Assembly (NCBI RefSeq): GCF_024703995.1
Contig: NZ_JAMXQV010000004.1
Coordinates: 124,001 to 188,000, forward strand
Reading direction: 5' to 3'
Origin: Amycolatopsis iheyensis
GTDB lineage: Bacteria > Actinomycetota > Actinomycetes > Mycobacteriales > Pseudonocardiaceae
DNA: 64,000 bases
In this document: positions 16,334-24,929 of the stretch, in pieces
Layout of the letters: each line of letters opens with the position of its first letter
How positions within the stretch are numbered: position 1 is the stretch's first letter
Made by a program: the position numbers and the translations under genes
Notes under the pieces: model-generated
What the model was told of the DNA's origin: nothing
Databases searched by the model: none
The model's input: the letters and a program-made list of their open reading frames with translations, nothing else

Positions 16334-17740
16334 GTGAACCCGGAATTCGGGCCGTACCGGATCGAACGGCCGATCGCGCGCGGCGGCATGGGCGAAGTCC
16401 TGCGCGCCCGCGACACCCGGCTCGACCGGGTCGTGGCGTTGAAGGTGCTGCCGCCCCACCTCGCCGCCGACCAGGAGTTCCGCGAGCGCTTCCGGCGCGA
16501 GGCGCACGCGGCGGCCCGGCTGCGCGAGCCGCACATCGTGCCGATCCACGGGTTCGGCGAAATCGACGGCCGCCTCTACCTCGACATGCAGCTCGTCGAA
16601 GGCGAAGACCTCGGGACCCGGCTGAGCACACGCGGGCCGATGGACCCGGCCGAAGCCGTCGACGTGGTCGGCCAGATCGCCCAGGCCCTCACCGCCGCGC
16701 ACGCCGAAGGGCTGGTCCACCGGGACGTCAAGCCGTCGAACATCCTCTTGAACCACAACGGGTTCGCCTACCTGGTGGACTTCGGGATCGCGCGGTCCCA
16801 GGAGGCGACGAGCGGGCTGACCGGCGCGGGCGCGGCCATCGGCACGCTCGACTACATGGCGCCCGAGCGGTTCACCGGCGCCCGGCCCGACCAGCGCGTC
16901 GACGTCTACGCGCTGGCGTGCGTCCTGCACCAGTGCCTGACCGCCACCAAGCCGTTCGCCGCGACGACGGCGGCGTCCCTGCTGCACGCCCACCTGAACC
17001 AGCCGCCACCGCGCCCGAGCCTGCTGCGCCCGGGCGTGCCCACGGCGCTCGACGGCGTGGTGGCGCGGGGCATGGCGAAGAGCCCCGACGACCGCTACCC
17101 CACCGCCGAGGCCCTCGCGGCCGGCGCGCGGAACGCGGTTCGCCCGCCGGGGGACTTCACCGCCCCGCCCCTGGACACCCGGGCCTTCACCCAGGTCGAA
17201 CCGGACGTTCCGCCGCGGCGGCGCAAGACCGCGTTCGCCGTCGCCATGACGCTCGTGCTGCTGGTCCTGCTGGGCGGGGTGGGCACGCTGGTCGCGTTGC
17301 CCGCGCTGCTGCCGGGTGCCCCGGTCGCGGCCCCGACGTCGGCGGCGCCGGCCGCGCCGGTCCCGGTCCCGGTTCGCACGACCCAGTCCACCGTGCCCGT
17401 CGCGGTGACGACGGCCAGTGCGAGCCGGCCCGCGCCGCGGGACCTCACCGGCTTCGTCGTCCACTACTACGGGCTGATGCCGGACACCGACGCCGGTTGG
17501 GCGCTGATCGGCCCGAACCTGCGGTTGCGGACCCGCGACAGCTACGACAAGTTCTGGAGCAAGTTCAGCGGCGCCGAGGTGGTCGGGACACCCACGGCCG
17601 AAGGCAGCACGGTGACCGCTCGGATCCGGTTGCACTACCGCGACGGCCGTCCGGACGTCACCGAAACCCACGTCCTCGGCATCGCGCTGCGGGACGGCGA
17701 GCTGTGCGTCGACGCCGACTCGGTGACCAAGAGCCGCTGA
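16334..17740 (+). CDS. Membrane-anchored Ser/Thr protein kinase (PknB-type)
   Basis: The 468-residue eukaryotic-like kinase has a Gly-rich loop ARGGMGEV (15-22), Lys37 in VALKVL, HRD at 129-131, DFG at 149-151 and APE at 176-178. A single transmembrane segment lies at about 300-325. The extracellular part has a Pro/Ala/Thr-rich spacer and a C-terminal NTF2-like domain (about 365-468, with VVHYYGLMPDTDAGWALIG), which may bind a ligand. Start GTG 16334 is preceded by GAAGGAG. It stands alone, facing the DinB gene with one base between the stops. Confidence 0.92.
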   Translation: MNPEFGPYRIERPIARGGMGEVLRARDTRLDRVVALKVLPPHLAADQEFRERFRREAHAAARLREPHIVPIHGFGEIDGRLYLDMQLVEGEDLGTRLSTRGPMDPAEAVDVVGQIAQALTAAHAEGLVHRDVKPSNILLNHNGFAYLVDFGIARSQEATSGLTGAGAAIGTLDYMAPERFTGARPDQRVDVYALACVLHQCLTATKPFAATTAASLLHAHLNQPPPRPSLLRPGVPTALDGVVARGMAKSPDDRYPTAEALAAGARNAVRPPGDFTAPPLDTRAFTQVEPDVPPRRRKTAFAVAMTLVLLVLLGGVGTLVALPALLPGAPVAAPTSAAPAAPVPVPVRTTQSTVPVAVTTASASRPAPRDLTGFVVHYYGLMPDTDAGWALIGPNLRLRTRDSYDKFWSKFSGAEVVGTPTAEGSTVTARIRLHYRDGRPDVTETHVLGIALRDGELCVDADSVTKSR

Positions 17741-17741
17741 G

Positions 17742-18299
17742 CTACTCCCCCGTGGCGCCGTCGATCGACTCGCGGATCAGGTCGGCGTGGCCGTTGTGGC
17801 GGGAGTACTCCTCGACCATGTGGACCAGGATCCAGCGCAGGCTCGGCGTCGTGCCGTCGCGCAGCGCGCGCTCGGCCCGCCGGGACAAGCCGCCGTTTTC
17901 GAGCGCCTCCGCGGTGAGTTCGCGGGAGCGGGCGACGGCGTCTTCCCACAACGCCAGCAGCTCCTCCGGCGTGTCGTCCGCGGCGGAATCCCAGTCCCAG
18001 TCCGGGGTTTCCGCCCAGTCGACCGCGTCGAACGGCGGCCTCGGCTCGCGAGCGCACAGCACGCGGGAGAACCAGTTGTCCTCCACGTAGGCCAGGTGCT
18101 TGAGCAGCCCGCCGAGCGTCATGGTCGACGGCGGGTGCGTCGCGCGCAGGCCCGCCGCGTCGAGGCCGGCGCACTTCCACGCCAGCGTCGCGCGGTGGAA
18201 GTCGAGGAAACCGAGGAGCGTCGCGGCTTCGTCGCCGTCGACGGGCGGCTCGGGCCGGCCCTGCTCGTCCAGCTCGTCCTGCTCGTCCACAGAGGTCAC
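17742..18299 (-). CDS. DinB/DUF664-family protein
   Basis: The 185-residue four-helix DinB-like protein has the expected metal-binding histidines in LLKHLAYVEDNWFSR and in the C-terminal ILVHMVEEYSRHNGHADLIRE. Actinobacterial members of this fold include mycothiol-dependent transferases and maleylpyruvate isomerases; DUF664 members like this one have no established substrate. Start GTG 18299. It faces the kinase gene tail to tail. Confidence 0.85.
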   Translation of the reverse strand: MTSVDEQDELDEQGRPEPPVDGDEAATLLGFLDFHRATLAWKCAGLDAAGLRATHPPSTMTLGGLLKHLAYVEDNWFSRVLCAREPRPPFDAVDWAETPDWDWDSAADDTPEELLALWEDAVARSRELTAEALENGGLSRRAERALRDGTTPSLRWILVHMVEEYSRHNGHADLIRESIDGATGE

Positions 18300-18349
18300 G
18301 GGCGCCGACTCTACCGAAATTGTCGGACCCCTCCGCTAGCTTGGCGATC

Positions 18350-19030
18350 ATGACCGAATACGTACTGGTGGCCGGGGCCTGGCTCGGCGCGTGGGCTTGG
18401 GACGACGTGGTGGGCGAGCTGAGCACGGCGGGCCACGGCGTCCACCCGGTGACGCTGTCCGGCGTCGCCGAGCGAGCCGGCGAGCCCGGTGGGCAGCAGG
18501 CACACGTCCAGGACATCGTCGACGTCGTCGAGCGGGCCGACCTGCGGGACGTCGTGGTGGTGGGGCACAGCTACTCCGGCATCCCGGTGGGGCAGGCGGC
18601 CGAGCGGATCGGCAGCCGGCTGCGCCGCGTGGTGTTCGTCGACTCCAACGTGCCGTCGAACGGCGAGTCGTTCACTTCGCGCTGGAGCGCGGAGCGGGTG
18701 GCCGAGCTCACCGAGAGCGGCTACTGGCCACCGCTGACAGCGGAAGACTATGCGGGACAGGGGCTTTCGGCCGACCAGATCACCCGGATCGTCGACGGCT
18801 CGACCCCGCACCCGGCGGCGTCGCTCACCGAGCCGGCGGTGCTGGCCGGCTCGCTAGCCGAGCTGCCGGCCACCTACCTCAAGTGCCTGCTCGACGGCGA
18901 CACCCCGAGCCCGGACGTGGTGGCGCTGCTCGAGAGCGACCGCTGGGAGCTGGTGGAGCTGAACACCGGCCACTGGCCGATGTTCTCGCAACCGGCCGAG
19001 CTGGCCCGAGTCCTGCTGGCGGCCGGTTGA
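18350..19030 (+). CDS. Alpha/beta hydrolase
   Basis: This compact 226-residue alpha/beta hydrolase has a nucleophile elbow GHSYSG near residue 76, an oxyanion region VLVAGAWLGAWAWDDV at the N-terminus, and a C-terminal catalytic His in NTGHWPMF. It resembles the EstC/salicylate-esterase-like plant-type group often found in actinobacteria. Start ATG 18350 follows a TAGCTT -10-like hexamer. It is not in an operon; the next gene converges on it. Confidence 0.88.
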   Translation: MTEYVLVAGAWLGAWAWDDVVGELSTAGHGVHPVTLSGVAERAGEPGGQQAHVQDIVDVVERADLRDVVVVGHSYSGIPVGQAAERIGSRLRRVVFVDSNVPSNGESFTSRWSAERVAELTESGYWPPLTAEDYAGQGLSADQITRIVDGSTPHPAASLTEPAVLAGSLAELPATYLKCLLDGDTPSPDVVALLESDRWELVELNTGHWPMFSQPAELARVLLAAG

Positions 19031-19032
19031 GC

Positions 19033-19181
19033 GATCACGGCGTCAACGCGCACGTCCCAAACCCACACCCCGCCGACACCGGAGCCTGCGGACCTCACAA
19101 CCGGCCCAGACTCCTCCGGCAGCCCAGCCGAACGATCACGGCGTCAACGCGCGCACGTCCCAGATCCACACGCCGCCCACG
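19033..19181. repeat. Duplicated 3' end of the membrane-protein gene
   Basis: GATCACGGCGTCAACGCG at 19033 recurs at 19134, and similarity continues about 45 bases (19033-19078 against 19134-19181). On the minus strand the outer copy would still encode a GGVWVWDVR peptide like the true C-terminus GGVWIWDVRALTP. The inner copy is the real gene end; the outer copy is a free-standing relic of it. Confidence 0.65.
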
Positions 19182-20962
19182 AACTCCGCCGGCTTGCGCA
19201 GCAGTAGCTCCACAGTGGACTTGAGGGCTTCCTGGTTCTGCCGCGGGCCGACCACGAGCACGTCGGCCTTCCAGTAGCGGAGGTCGGCCAGTGCCGCGGT
19301 GCGGTCAGCTTCGGTGACGTCCGCGGCCTGGCCGGTGCGCTCGACTTCGGCGAACAGGTCCGAAGTCGGGCGCGGCACCGCGCCGTACCGGCCGCGGCGG
19401 TCGTCCGGTGACGTCGGGCCGACGAAGTAGCCCTCGGGCATCGGGTAGCCGAGGCCTGCGTCGACCTGCCAGTGCAGTGGCTCCGCCTCGCCGGTGCTCG
19501 GCAGCGGCACCGGCACGAGCGAGCCGCCGGGCGCGATGTACTGACGCCAGGTCCCGTCGGCGAAGAACGACGGCGAGAGCGGGCGCTCGTAGGTCACCAG
19601 CTCGGTCGGCGCGATCGGGAGCAGCACGGCCACCACCGCGCCGATCCAGATCATCCGCAGCGGGAACCGGGGCTTGTCCTCGAGAGGCGTGTCCTTGATG
19701 AGCCGGGCCTGGTCGGCGGCCGCCGTCCAGACGCGGTGCGTCGCGATCGCCAGGAGCCCGCCGACCACCGGGATGCAGCCCATCGCCAGCCGGGATTCGA
19801 GGAGTGAGTCCAGCAGCGGCAGCTGACCGAGCCACTTCCACGGCCCGGGGAAGCCGGTGTCCTTGTGCGCCACCGTGATCTCGATGCCCAGCGAAAGGAT
19901 CGCCATCACGTACATGGTGATCGCGAGCGCCCGGGAAACGACGTCGCGCCACAGCCAGATGGTCAGCATCACCATGAGCACGATGAGCGGCCAGCCGAAG
20001 AACGCGTTCTCCTCGGTGCGGTTCATCGACACGTCCGCGGCCGCTTCCGGCGCGCCGGCGATCGACTGCGTCGCGAACCGGGTGAACGCCGCCGTGTCGT
20101 TGCCCGCCGAGCCGTGCAGCAGCGAATGGAAGCTCTGCGGGCCGAAGAACTGCCAGTACAACGGGAAGCCGGCGATGAGCAGCGCGACCACCGCGCCGAT
20201 GCCGATCCCCTTGCCCAGCGGGGCCAGCATGCCGCGGATCTGCGCGCGGTGCGGGATCAGGTAGGCGATCGCGAACACGACGAACGTGAGCGCGAAGATC
20301 ATCAGCGGTTCTTCGCCGAGCAGGATCTGCCACGCGACGAGCAGGCCGAGCACGATCCCGTTGCGCACCGGGCGTTCGCCGTGGGCGATCTGGATCGTCT
20401 TGAGCGCGATGAACGGCAGCACGAACAGCACCACGAAGTTCGGGTGCGCGTTGCCGTGGGAGATCATCGGCGGGGCGAAGCCGCAGAACGCGCCGCCGAT
20501 CGCGGCCGCGGTGCGGTTGGGCACCAGGTGCCGGGAGAAGACCCAGTACCAGCCGATCGCGGTGCCGGCGAGCCCGGCGGTGAGCACGATCGCCCAGGTC
20601 AGCGTCGCGCCGAAGGTCAGCGTCAGCGGCGCGAGCGGGATGTTCAGGCCGAACATCGCCGCGTTGGCCGCCATGTTCACGCCGAGCGGGTAGTTCTGCA
20701 GGTCCGTGGTGAACGGGTTCTGGAAGTGCAGCACGGCCTTCGCGACGACCGTCGAGTACCACTCCCACTGGCTCTGGTCGGCGGCGCCGTTCCAGAGGTA
20801 GCCGCGCTTGAGGTCGAACCACAGCCCGTTGTAGAGCAGGATCGTGAAGAGCAGGAATCCCCCGGCGATCGCGGAGTCCTGCCACGCCCAGCGTTTCGGG
20901 CCTTCGGGTGGTTCGGGAGCGGGTGGCACGAGTTCGGGGACGGCTTCGGACTTCAAGCTCAC
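19136..20962 (-). CDS. Polytopic membrane protein (GT-C glycosyltransferase-like)
   Basis: The 608-residue protein has about 10-11 hydrophobic segments between residues 30 and 420, followed by a soluble C-terminal domain of about 170 residues. The first extracytoplasmic loop (residues about 55-95) and overall layout resemble GT-C-type lipid-linked sugar transferases, but I see no diagnostic motif, so the function is tentative. Start GTG 20962 overlaps the serpin stop (GTGA), so the two genes are translationally coupled. A truncated copy of its last 45 bases lies just beyond its stop. Confidence 0.7.
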   Translation of the reverse strand: MSLKSEAVPELVPPAPEPPEGPKRWAWQDSAIAGGFLLFTILLYNGLWFDLKRGYLWNGAADQSQWEWYSTVVAKAVLHFQNPFTTDLQNYPLGVNMAANAAMFGLNIPLAPLTLTFGATLTWAIVLTAGLAGTAIGWYWVFSRHLVPNRTAAAIGGAFCGFAPPMISHGNAHPNFVVLFVLPFIALKTIQIAHGERPVRNGIVLGLLVAWQILLGEEPLMIFALTFVVFAIAYLIPHRAQIRGMLAPLGKGIGIGAVVALLIAGFPLYWQFFGPQSFHSLLHGSAGNDTAAFTRFATQSIAGAPEAAADVSMNRTEENAFFGWPLIVLMVMLTIWLWRDVVSRALAITMYVMAILSLGIEITVAHKDTGFPGPWKWLGQLPLLDSLLESRLAMGCIPVVGGLLAIATHRVWTAAADQARLIKDTPLEDKPRFPLRMIWIGAVVAVLLPIAPTELVTYERPLSPSFFADGTWRQYIAPGGSLVPVPLPSTGEAEPLHWQVDAGLGYPMPEGYFVGPTSPDDRRGRYGAVPRPTSDLFAEVERTGQAADVTEADRTAALADLRYWKADVLVVGPRQNQEALKSTVELLLRKPAEFVGGVWIWDVRALTP

Positions 20963-22053
20963 GGTTCGACCACCCTGGCGAAGAAGTGGAGGGCTCCGGC
21001 GCCGGCGTGCCGGACCAGCAGCAGGAACGGCCGGTCGACCGCCAAGGCGACCGGGTCGTCGATCATCATCGAGGTGAGGCGCATCGTCAGCGCGGTCGCC
21101 GCGGCCCCCTCGAAACCTTGTTCGTCCACCCGCAGCACGGCCTGGTGCAGCACCTCGGACACGGTCAGCCGCGGGTCCGGGGAGAGCCCGCTGAGGTCGG
21201 CGTCGTCGGTGAACATCGTGCGCACGCCGAGGCCCTGCAGCACGCGGGTCAGCGGGCTGGCGACGTCGAGCGAGATCTTCGGCAGCGAGAGCTCCACGCG
21301 CTTCGACCGGACGGCGCCGAGCAGGCTCGTCAGCTTCGCCTGGTCGAGGGCGGCTTCGGCGTCGGCGAGGTCGCCGTCGGGCAGCAGCACGACGGCCTGC
21401 AGGCCACCCGCCGCGACCAGCTGCACCACCTGCCAGCCGCCGGTGTGCGCGTAGCCGACGCTCTCGCTCAGCCACATCGTCGGGACGTCGCGGGTGCCCG
21501 ACGGCGCGTGGAACGGCGCGTCGGACGTGTTCGCCTCGCGGAACGGCAGCTTCCACGCGGCCTTCAGGTACAGCGCGTTGACCAGCACGGCCGCGATGTC
21601 GGCGTCGATCGAGCCGGGTGGCAGCAGCTGCGGGATCAGGCCGCGGGTGGTGCGGCCGACGTCGTCGTTGATCAGGGCGCGGGCGTCTTCGGGCGCCTTC
21701 TCGAAGGGCGCGCTCGCGACGGCGGCGCCGGGCCACTCGGCCAGCTCGGCCTTGAAGGAGTCTTCCAGCGGCAGCCGGTCGTCGGCCCACAGCGTGTTGG
21801 CGACGGTCAGCACGGGCTGCTCACCACCCCGGCCTTCTTCGGCCAGCTCCGTGGCCGCCCGCAGCAGCGCGGTCTGCTCGGCCGGGTCACCGACGAGCGC
21901 GACGAGCTCCTCGCGCGTGACGCCCCCGGCGGCCCGCGCGGCCAGGGTCAACGCGCTGGCCACCGAATACGGCGAAAAACAGGAGTTCTCACCCCCGGCG
22001 CCGAGGGTCGCGTGGACGGCGAGGGCGAACCGGAGGTGGCTGTCCGTGGCCAT
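20959..22053 (-). CDS. Serpin-family protease inhibitor
   Basis: The 364-residue protein has the full serpin fold, with conserved ENSCFSPYSVASALTLAARAAGG near the N-terminus, VNALYLKAAWKLPF in the middle, and PFLLLVRH...HFFARVVEP at the C-terminus. The reactive-centre hinge is EQGFEGAAATAL (residues about 311-322). P17 Glu, P15 Gly and the Ala-rich P12-P9 fit an inhibitory serpin, but P14 is Phe rather than the usual Thr or Ser. No signal peptide, so it probably acts in the cytoplasm. Start ATG 22053. It is coupled to the downstream membrane-protein gene. Confidence 0.93.
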   Translation of the reverse strand: MATDSHLRFALAVHATLGAGGENSCFSPYSVASALTLAARAAGGVTREELVALVGDPAEQTALLRAATELAEEGRGGEQPVLTVANTLWADDRLPLEDSFKAELAEWPGAAVASAPFEKAPEDARALINDDVGRTTRGLIPQLLPPGSIDADIAAVLVNALYLKAAWKLPFREANTSDAPFHAPSGTRDVPTMWLSESVGYAHTGGWQVVQLVAAGGLQAVVLLPDGDLADAEAALDQAKLTSLLGAVRSKRVELSLPKISLDVASPLTRVLQGLGVRTMFTDDADLSGLSPDPRLTVSEVLHQAVLRVDEQGFEGAAATALTMRLTSMMIDDPVALAVDRPFLLLVRHAGAGALHFFARVVEP

Positions 22054-22180
22054 GCGGGCGAGCGTACCGGAACGGTTCACCCCACCGGGCGGCCACGCGG
22101 AACTCCGCCCACAGGTGACAAATCCCCCACCGCCCGGCACCCGCCAAGTGCCAGATACCACTTCGCCCACAGGTCCGCCC

Positions 22181-22324
22181 GTGATCAGAAAGCCAACTCG
22201 CGTGATTGGGGGGTCAACTCGCGTGATCGGGAGGTCGACACGGCGCAGGCCGGGCTCGATGCCGTGTCGACCCTTCAATCACGCGTGTCGACCCTTCAAT
22301 CACGCGAGTTGACTCTTTGATCAC
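22181..22324. repeat. Long imperfect inverted repeat (2 x 63 bp)
   Basis: Arms 22181-22243 and 22262-22324 are reverse complements at about 52 of 63 positions, with an 18-base loop. Each arm is itself built from tandem units (CAACTCGCGTGATTG-type, then GGTCGACACGG). It fills the gap between dgt and the serpin gene, both read leftwards, and begins 10 bases after the dgt stop, so it can serve as a terminator. The rest of the gap (22054-22180) holds the serpin promoter region; I see no gene. Confidence 0.8.
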
Positions 22325-22334
22325 GGCGCGCGGG

Positions 22335-23612
22335 TCAGCCGTGGTGGAGGCGGGTTACGTGCCAGGAGTACCAGACGTGGGCCTGGGCGTCGGTGAGGGA
22401 GGCGACCTGGTCGATGACCACGCGGAGCAGGCCCGCGTCGTCCGGGGCCGTTTGCCAGGCCGGGACGAACAGCGGGTCGAGGGACTCCGGGGCGCGGCGG
22501 GCCAGCGCGTGCACCAGCTCCACCAGCAGCTCGCGCTGGCCCTCCTGCATCGCGAGCCGGCGGCGGTCGCTCATCACGTACCGCAGCGCCAGCGCCTTCA
22601 GCAGCGCCACCTCCGCCGCGACCTGCTCCGGGACGCACAGCCGCGCCCGGTACCGGCCCAGCGGCCCCTCGCCGAACTCCTTCCGGGTGCCGGTGACCGC
22701 CGCCGTCGTGAACCGGCCGACCAGCTCGCTCGTGAGCCGCTTCAACGCCACCTGCGCGCCCGGCGAGCCGTCCGGCTCCGCCGAGGCCAGCGCGGCCACC
22801 ACCGGCAGTGCCAGCAGCTCCGCCGCCGCATCCTCCAAAGTGGACACCGACTGGTGCGAGAAGTGCTTGGCCGCGGCCTCGGCGACGGCCGCGCGCTCGT
22901 CCGGGTGGGCGAGCACGCGCAGCTTGATCCGGCCGGCCAGCACGCCGTCCTCGACGTCGTGCACCGAGTACGCGACGTCGTCCGCCCAGTCCATGATCTG
23001 GGCTTCCAGGCAGGTCCGCTCCGCCGGCGCCCCCGCGCGGAACCACTCGAACACCGGGACGTCGTCGGGGTAGACGCCGTACTTCACCTGGCCGGGCTTG
23101 CGGGCCCACGGGTACTTCGTGGTGGCGTCGAGGCACGCGCGGGTCAGGTTGAGCCCGCCCGTCGCGCCCTCCTCGCCGAGGAGCTTCGGCTCCAGCCGGG
23201 TGAGGATGCGCAACGTCTGCGCGTTGCCCTCGAACCCGCCGCACGTGGCCGCCACCGAGTCGAGCGCCCGCTCGCCGTTGTGGCCGAACGGCGGGTGCCC
23301 GATGTCGTGCGCCAGGCCCGCGGTGTCGACCAGGTCCGGGTCGGCGCCCAGCTCCTCGGCGATGCCCCGGCCGATCTGGGCGACCTCCAGCGAGTGCGTC
23401 AGCCGGGTGCGCGGCACGCCGGTGACCTCGGCGCCCTCCCCCGGCCCGACCACCTGGGTCTTGCCCGCCAGCCGCCGCAGCGCGGCCGAATGCAGCACGC
23501 GGGCGCGGTCGCGGGAGAACGCGCTGCGCCCGTCCGCCCTCGTGCCGGCCAGCGCCCCGCCCTTCGCCGGCTCCGGCCGGAGGCGGGCGGTGTCGTGCTC
23601 GGTGTAGTCCAC
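22335..23612 (-). CDS. dgt: Deoxyguanosinetriphosphate triphosphohydrolase-like protein
   Basis: The 425-residue HD-domain dNTPase cleaves dNTP to nucleoside and triphosphate. Metal and catalytic residues are visible: H73 ([15 protein letters not shown]), H102-D103 ([16 protein letters not shown]), and a downstream D in [14 protein letters not shown]. Start GTG 23612 follows a TAGGCT -10-like hexamer by about 8 bases. Rv2344c holds the equivalent place next to dnaG in M. tuberculosis; here about 12 kb of accessory genes separate dgt from dnaG. Confidence 0.92.
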   Translation of the reverse strand: MDYTEHDTARLRPEPAKGGALAGTRADGRSAFSRDRARVLHSAALRRLAGKTQVVGPGEGAEVTGVPRTRLTHSLEVAQIGRGIAEELGADPDLVDTAGLAHDIGHPPFGHNGERALDSVAATCGGFEGNAQTLRILTRLEPKLLGEEGATGGLNLTRACLDATTKYPWARKPGQVKYGVYPDDVPVFEWFRAGAPAERTCLEAQIMDWADDVAYSVHDVEDGVLAGRIKLRVLAHPDERAAVAEAAAKHFSHQSVSTLEDAAAELLALPVVAALASAEPDGSPGAQVALKRLTSELVGRFTTAAVTGTRKEFGEGPLGRYRARLCVPEQVAAEVALLKALALRYVMSDRRRLAMQEGQRELLVELVHALARRAPESLDPLFVPAWQTAPDDAGLLRVVIDQVASLTDAQAHVWYSWHVTRLHHG

Positions 23613-23645
23613 CCGGCCAGCCTAAACGCGGCCACCGACAAAAAC

Positions 23646-24308
23646 TCAGCCCAGGAAGGTGGCGAACAGGTCGTCGGCCGGGGTCTTGGTCAGCCGGTAG
23701 TACAGCAGCGCCCCCGTCTCGCGGACGATGTAGCGCACCTGGGTGACGCGTTCCTGCACGATCGGCCCGCTGTGCGTCGGCGCGGTCCAGGCGTCCAGCC
23801 CCAGGTCGTCGGCCATGGTCCGGGCCCGGAAGGAGTGCCACGGGTCGCTGACCAGCACCGCCGTGTGCCAGCCGCGCCCCTGGACCTGGTCCGCGACCGC
23901 CCGGAGGCTGCGCAGCGTGTCACTGCCCTCGCCGACCGCCAGCGTCGCCGACGACGGCACGCCGTGGCGGGTCAGCCACAGCTGGCCGGCCCGGGCTTCG
24001 GTGAAGTTGTCCTCGGCCTTCTTGCCGCCCGCGGTGACGATCGTCTTCGCGACACCCGAGTCGTAGAGCTGCTTCGCCTTGACCAGCCGCGCGGCGTAGA
24101 TGTCCGACGGCTTCCCGTTGTACTGGGCCGCGCCCAGCACCACGATGACGTCGGCGGGTGTCCGGTCGTTCTCGCGCGCGACCTGCCAGACGCGGAACGC
24201 CGTGCCGCCGACGAGCGCGAGCAGCATGAGCACCGTGCCGAAGGCGATCCGGCGCGCCCAGCTCGCGCGCGTCGGCTTGGTGCGTTCAGCGGTACCCACG
24301 CGGCCCAT
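23646..24308 (-). CDS. YdcF/SanA-family (DUF218) membrane-anchored protein
   Basis: The 220-residue protein has one N-terminal transmembrane segment (about 22-44) and a DUF218 domain with VIVVLGAAQYNGKPSDIYAARL, VTAGGKKAEDNFTEA and VLVSDPWHSFRARTMA. SanA/ElyC/YdcF proteins affect envelope or peptidoglycan precursor metabolism in other bacteria; the exact role here is unknown. It lies 33 bases before dgt in the same direction, possibly co-transcribed. Confidence 0.88.
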   Translation of the reverse strand: MGRVGTAERTKPTRASWARRIAFGTVLMLLALVGGTAFRVWQVARENDRTPADVIVVLGAAQYNGKPSDIYAARLVKAKQLYDSGVAKTIVTAGGKKAEDNFTEARAGQLWLTRHGVPSSATLAVGEGSDTLRSLRAVADQVQGRGWHTAVLVSDPWHSFRARTMADDLGLDAWTAPTHSGPIVQERVTQVRYIVRETGALLYYRLTKTPADDLFATFLG

Positions 24309-24323
24309 TCTGTCAGAGGCCGG

Positions 24324-24929
24324 TCAGAGCCAGCCGCGCTCCTCGGAGACGCGCACCGCTTCGGCCCGCGTCCGGGCGCCGGTCTTGCCGATCGCGGCGG
24401 ACAGGTGGTTGCGCACGGTCCCTTCCGACAGGTGCAGCGCGCGGGCGACGTCGGCCACCGTGGCGCCGTCCTTGGCCTCCCGCAACACATCCCGCTCCCG
24501 CCCGGTGAGCGGGCTGGCGCCGGTGGCGAGCGACTCGGCGGCCAGCGCCGGGTCCACCACCCGGAGTCCACTGTGGACCCGGCGGACGGCTTCGACGAGC
24601 TGCTCGGGCGGCGCGTCCTTGACGACGAACCCGGCCGCGCCGGCCGCCATCGCGCGGGCCAGGTAGCCGGGCCTGCCGAACGTCGTGCAGATGATCACCC
24701 GGCACGAGGGCAGCGCCGCCCGCAGGTCGGCGGCCGCTTCGAGGCCGTCCTTGCCCGGCATCTGCACGTCGAGCAGGGCGACGTCCGGCTTGGTCTCGCG
24801 CGCGGCGGCCACCACCTCGTCGCCGGAGCCGACCTGCCCGACCACCTCGATGTCGTTCTCGAGGCCGAGCACAGTGGCCAGTGCGCCGCGCACCATGGCC
24901 TGGTCGTCGGCCAGCAACACCCGGATCAA
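24324..24929 (-). CDS. NarL-type response regulator
   Basis: The 201-residue protein has a receiver domain (IRVLLADDQAMVRG, phospho-acceptor D54 in ALLDVQMPGKDG, conserved Lys in FVVKDAPPEQL) and a LuxR-type HTH (PLTGRERDVLREAKDGATVADVARALHLSEGTVRNHLSAAIGK). TTG at 24929 is chosen because GGGAGGA lies 6-7 bases upstream and TTGA overlaps the kinase stop. It is the partner of the upstream kinase and likely regulates the ABC exporter genes in the same operon. Confidence 0.92.
   Translation of the reverse strand: MIRVLLADDQAMVRGALATVLGLENDIEVVGQVGSGDEVVAAARETKPDVALLDVQMPGKDGLEAAADLRAALPSCRVIICTTFGRPGYLARAMAAGAAGFVVKDAPPEQLVEAVRRVHSGLRVVDPALAAESLATGASPLTGRERDVLREAKDGATVADVARALHLSEGTVRNHLSAAIGKTGARTRAEAVRVSEERGWL

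Noticed and set aside
15779..17671. 630-codon open frame on the minus strand
   Set aside because: It lies opposite the VOC and Ser/Thr kinase genes, which have clear motifs; it is an artefact of high GC content.
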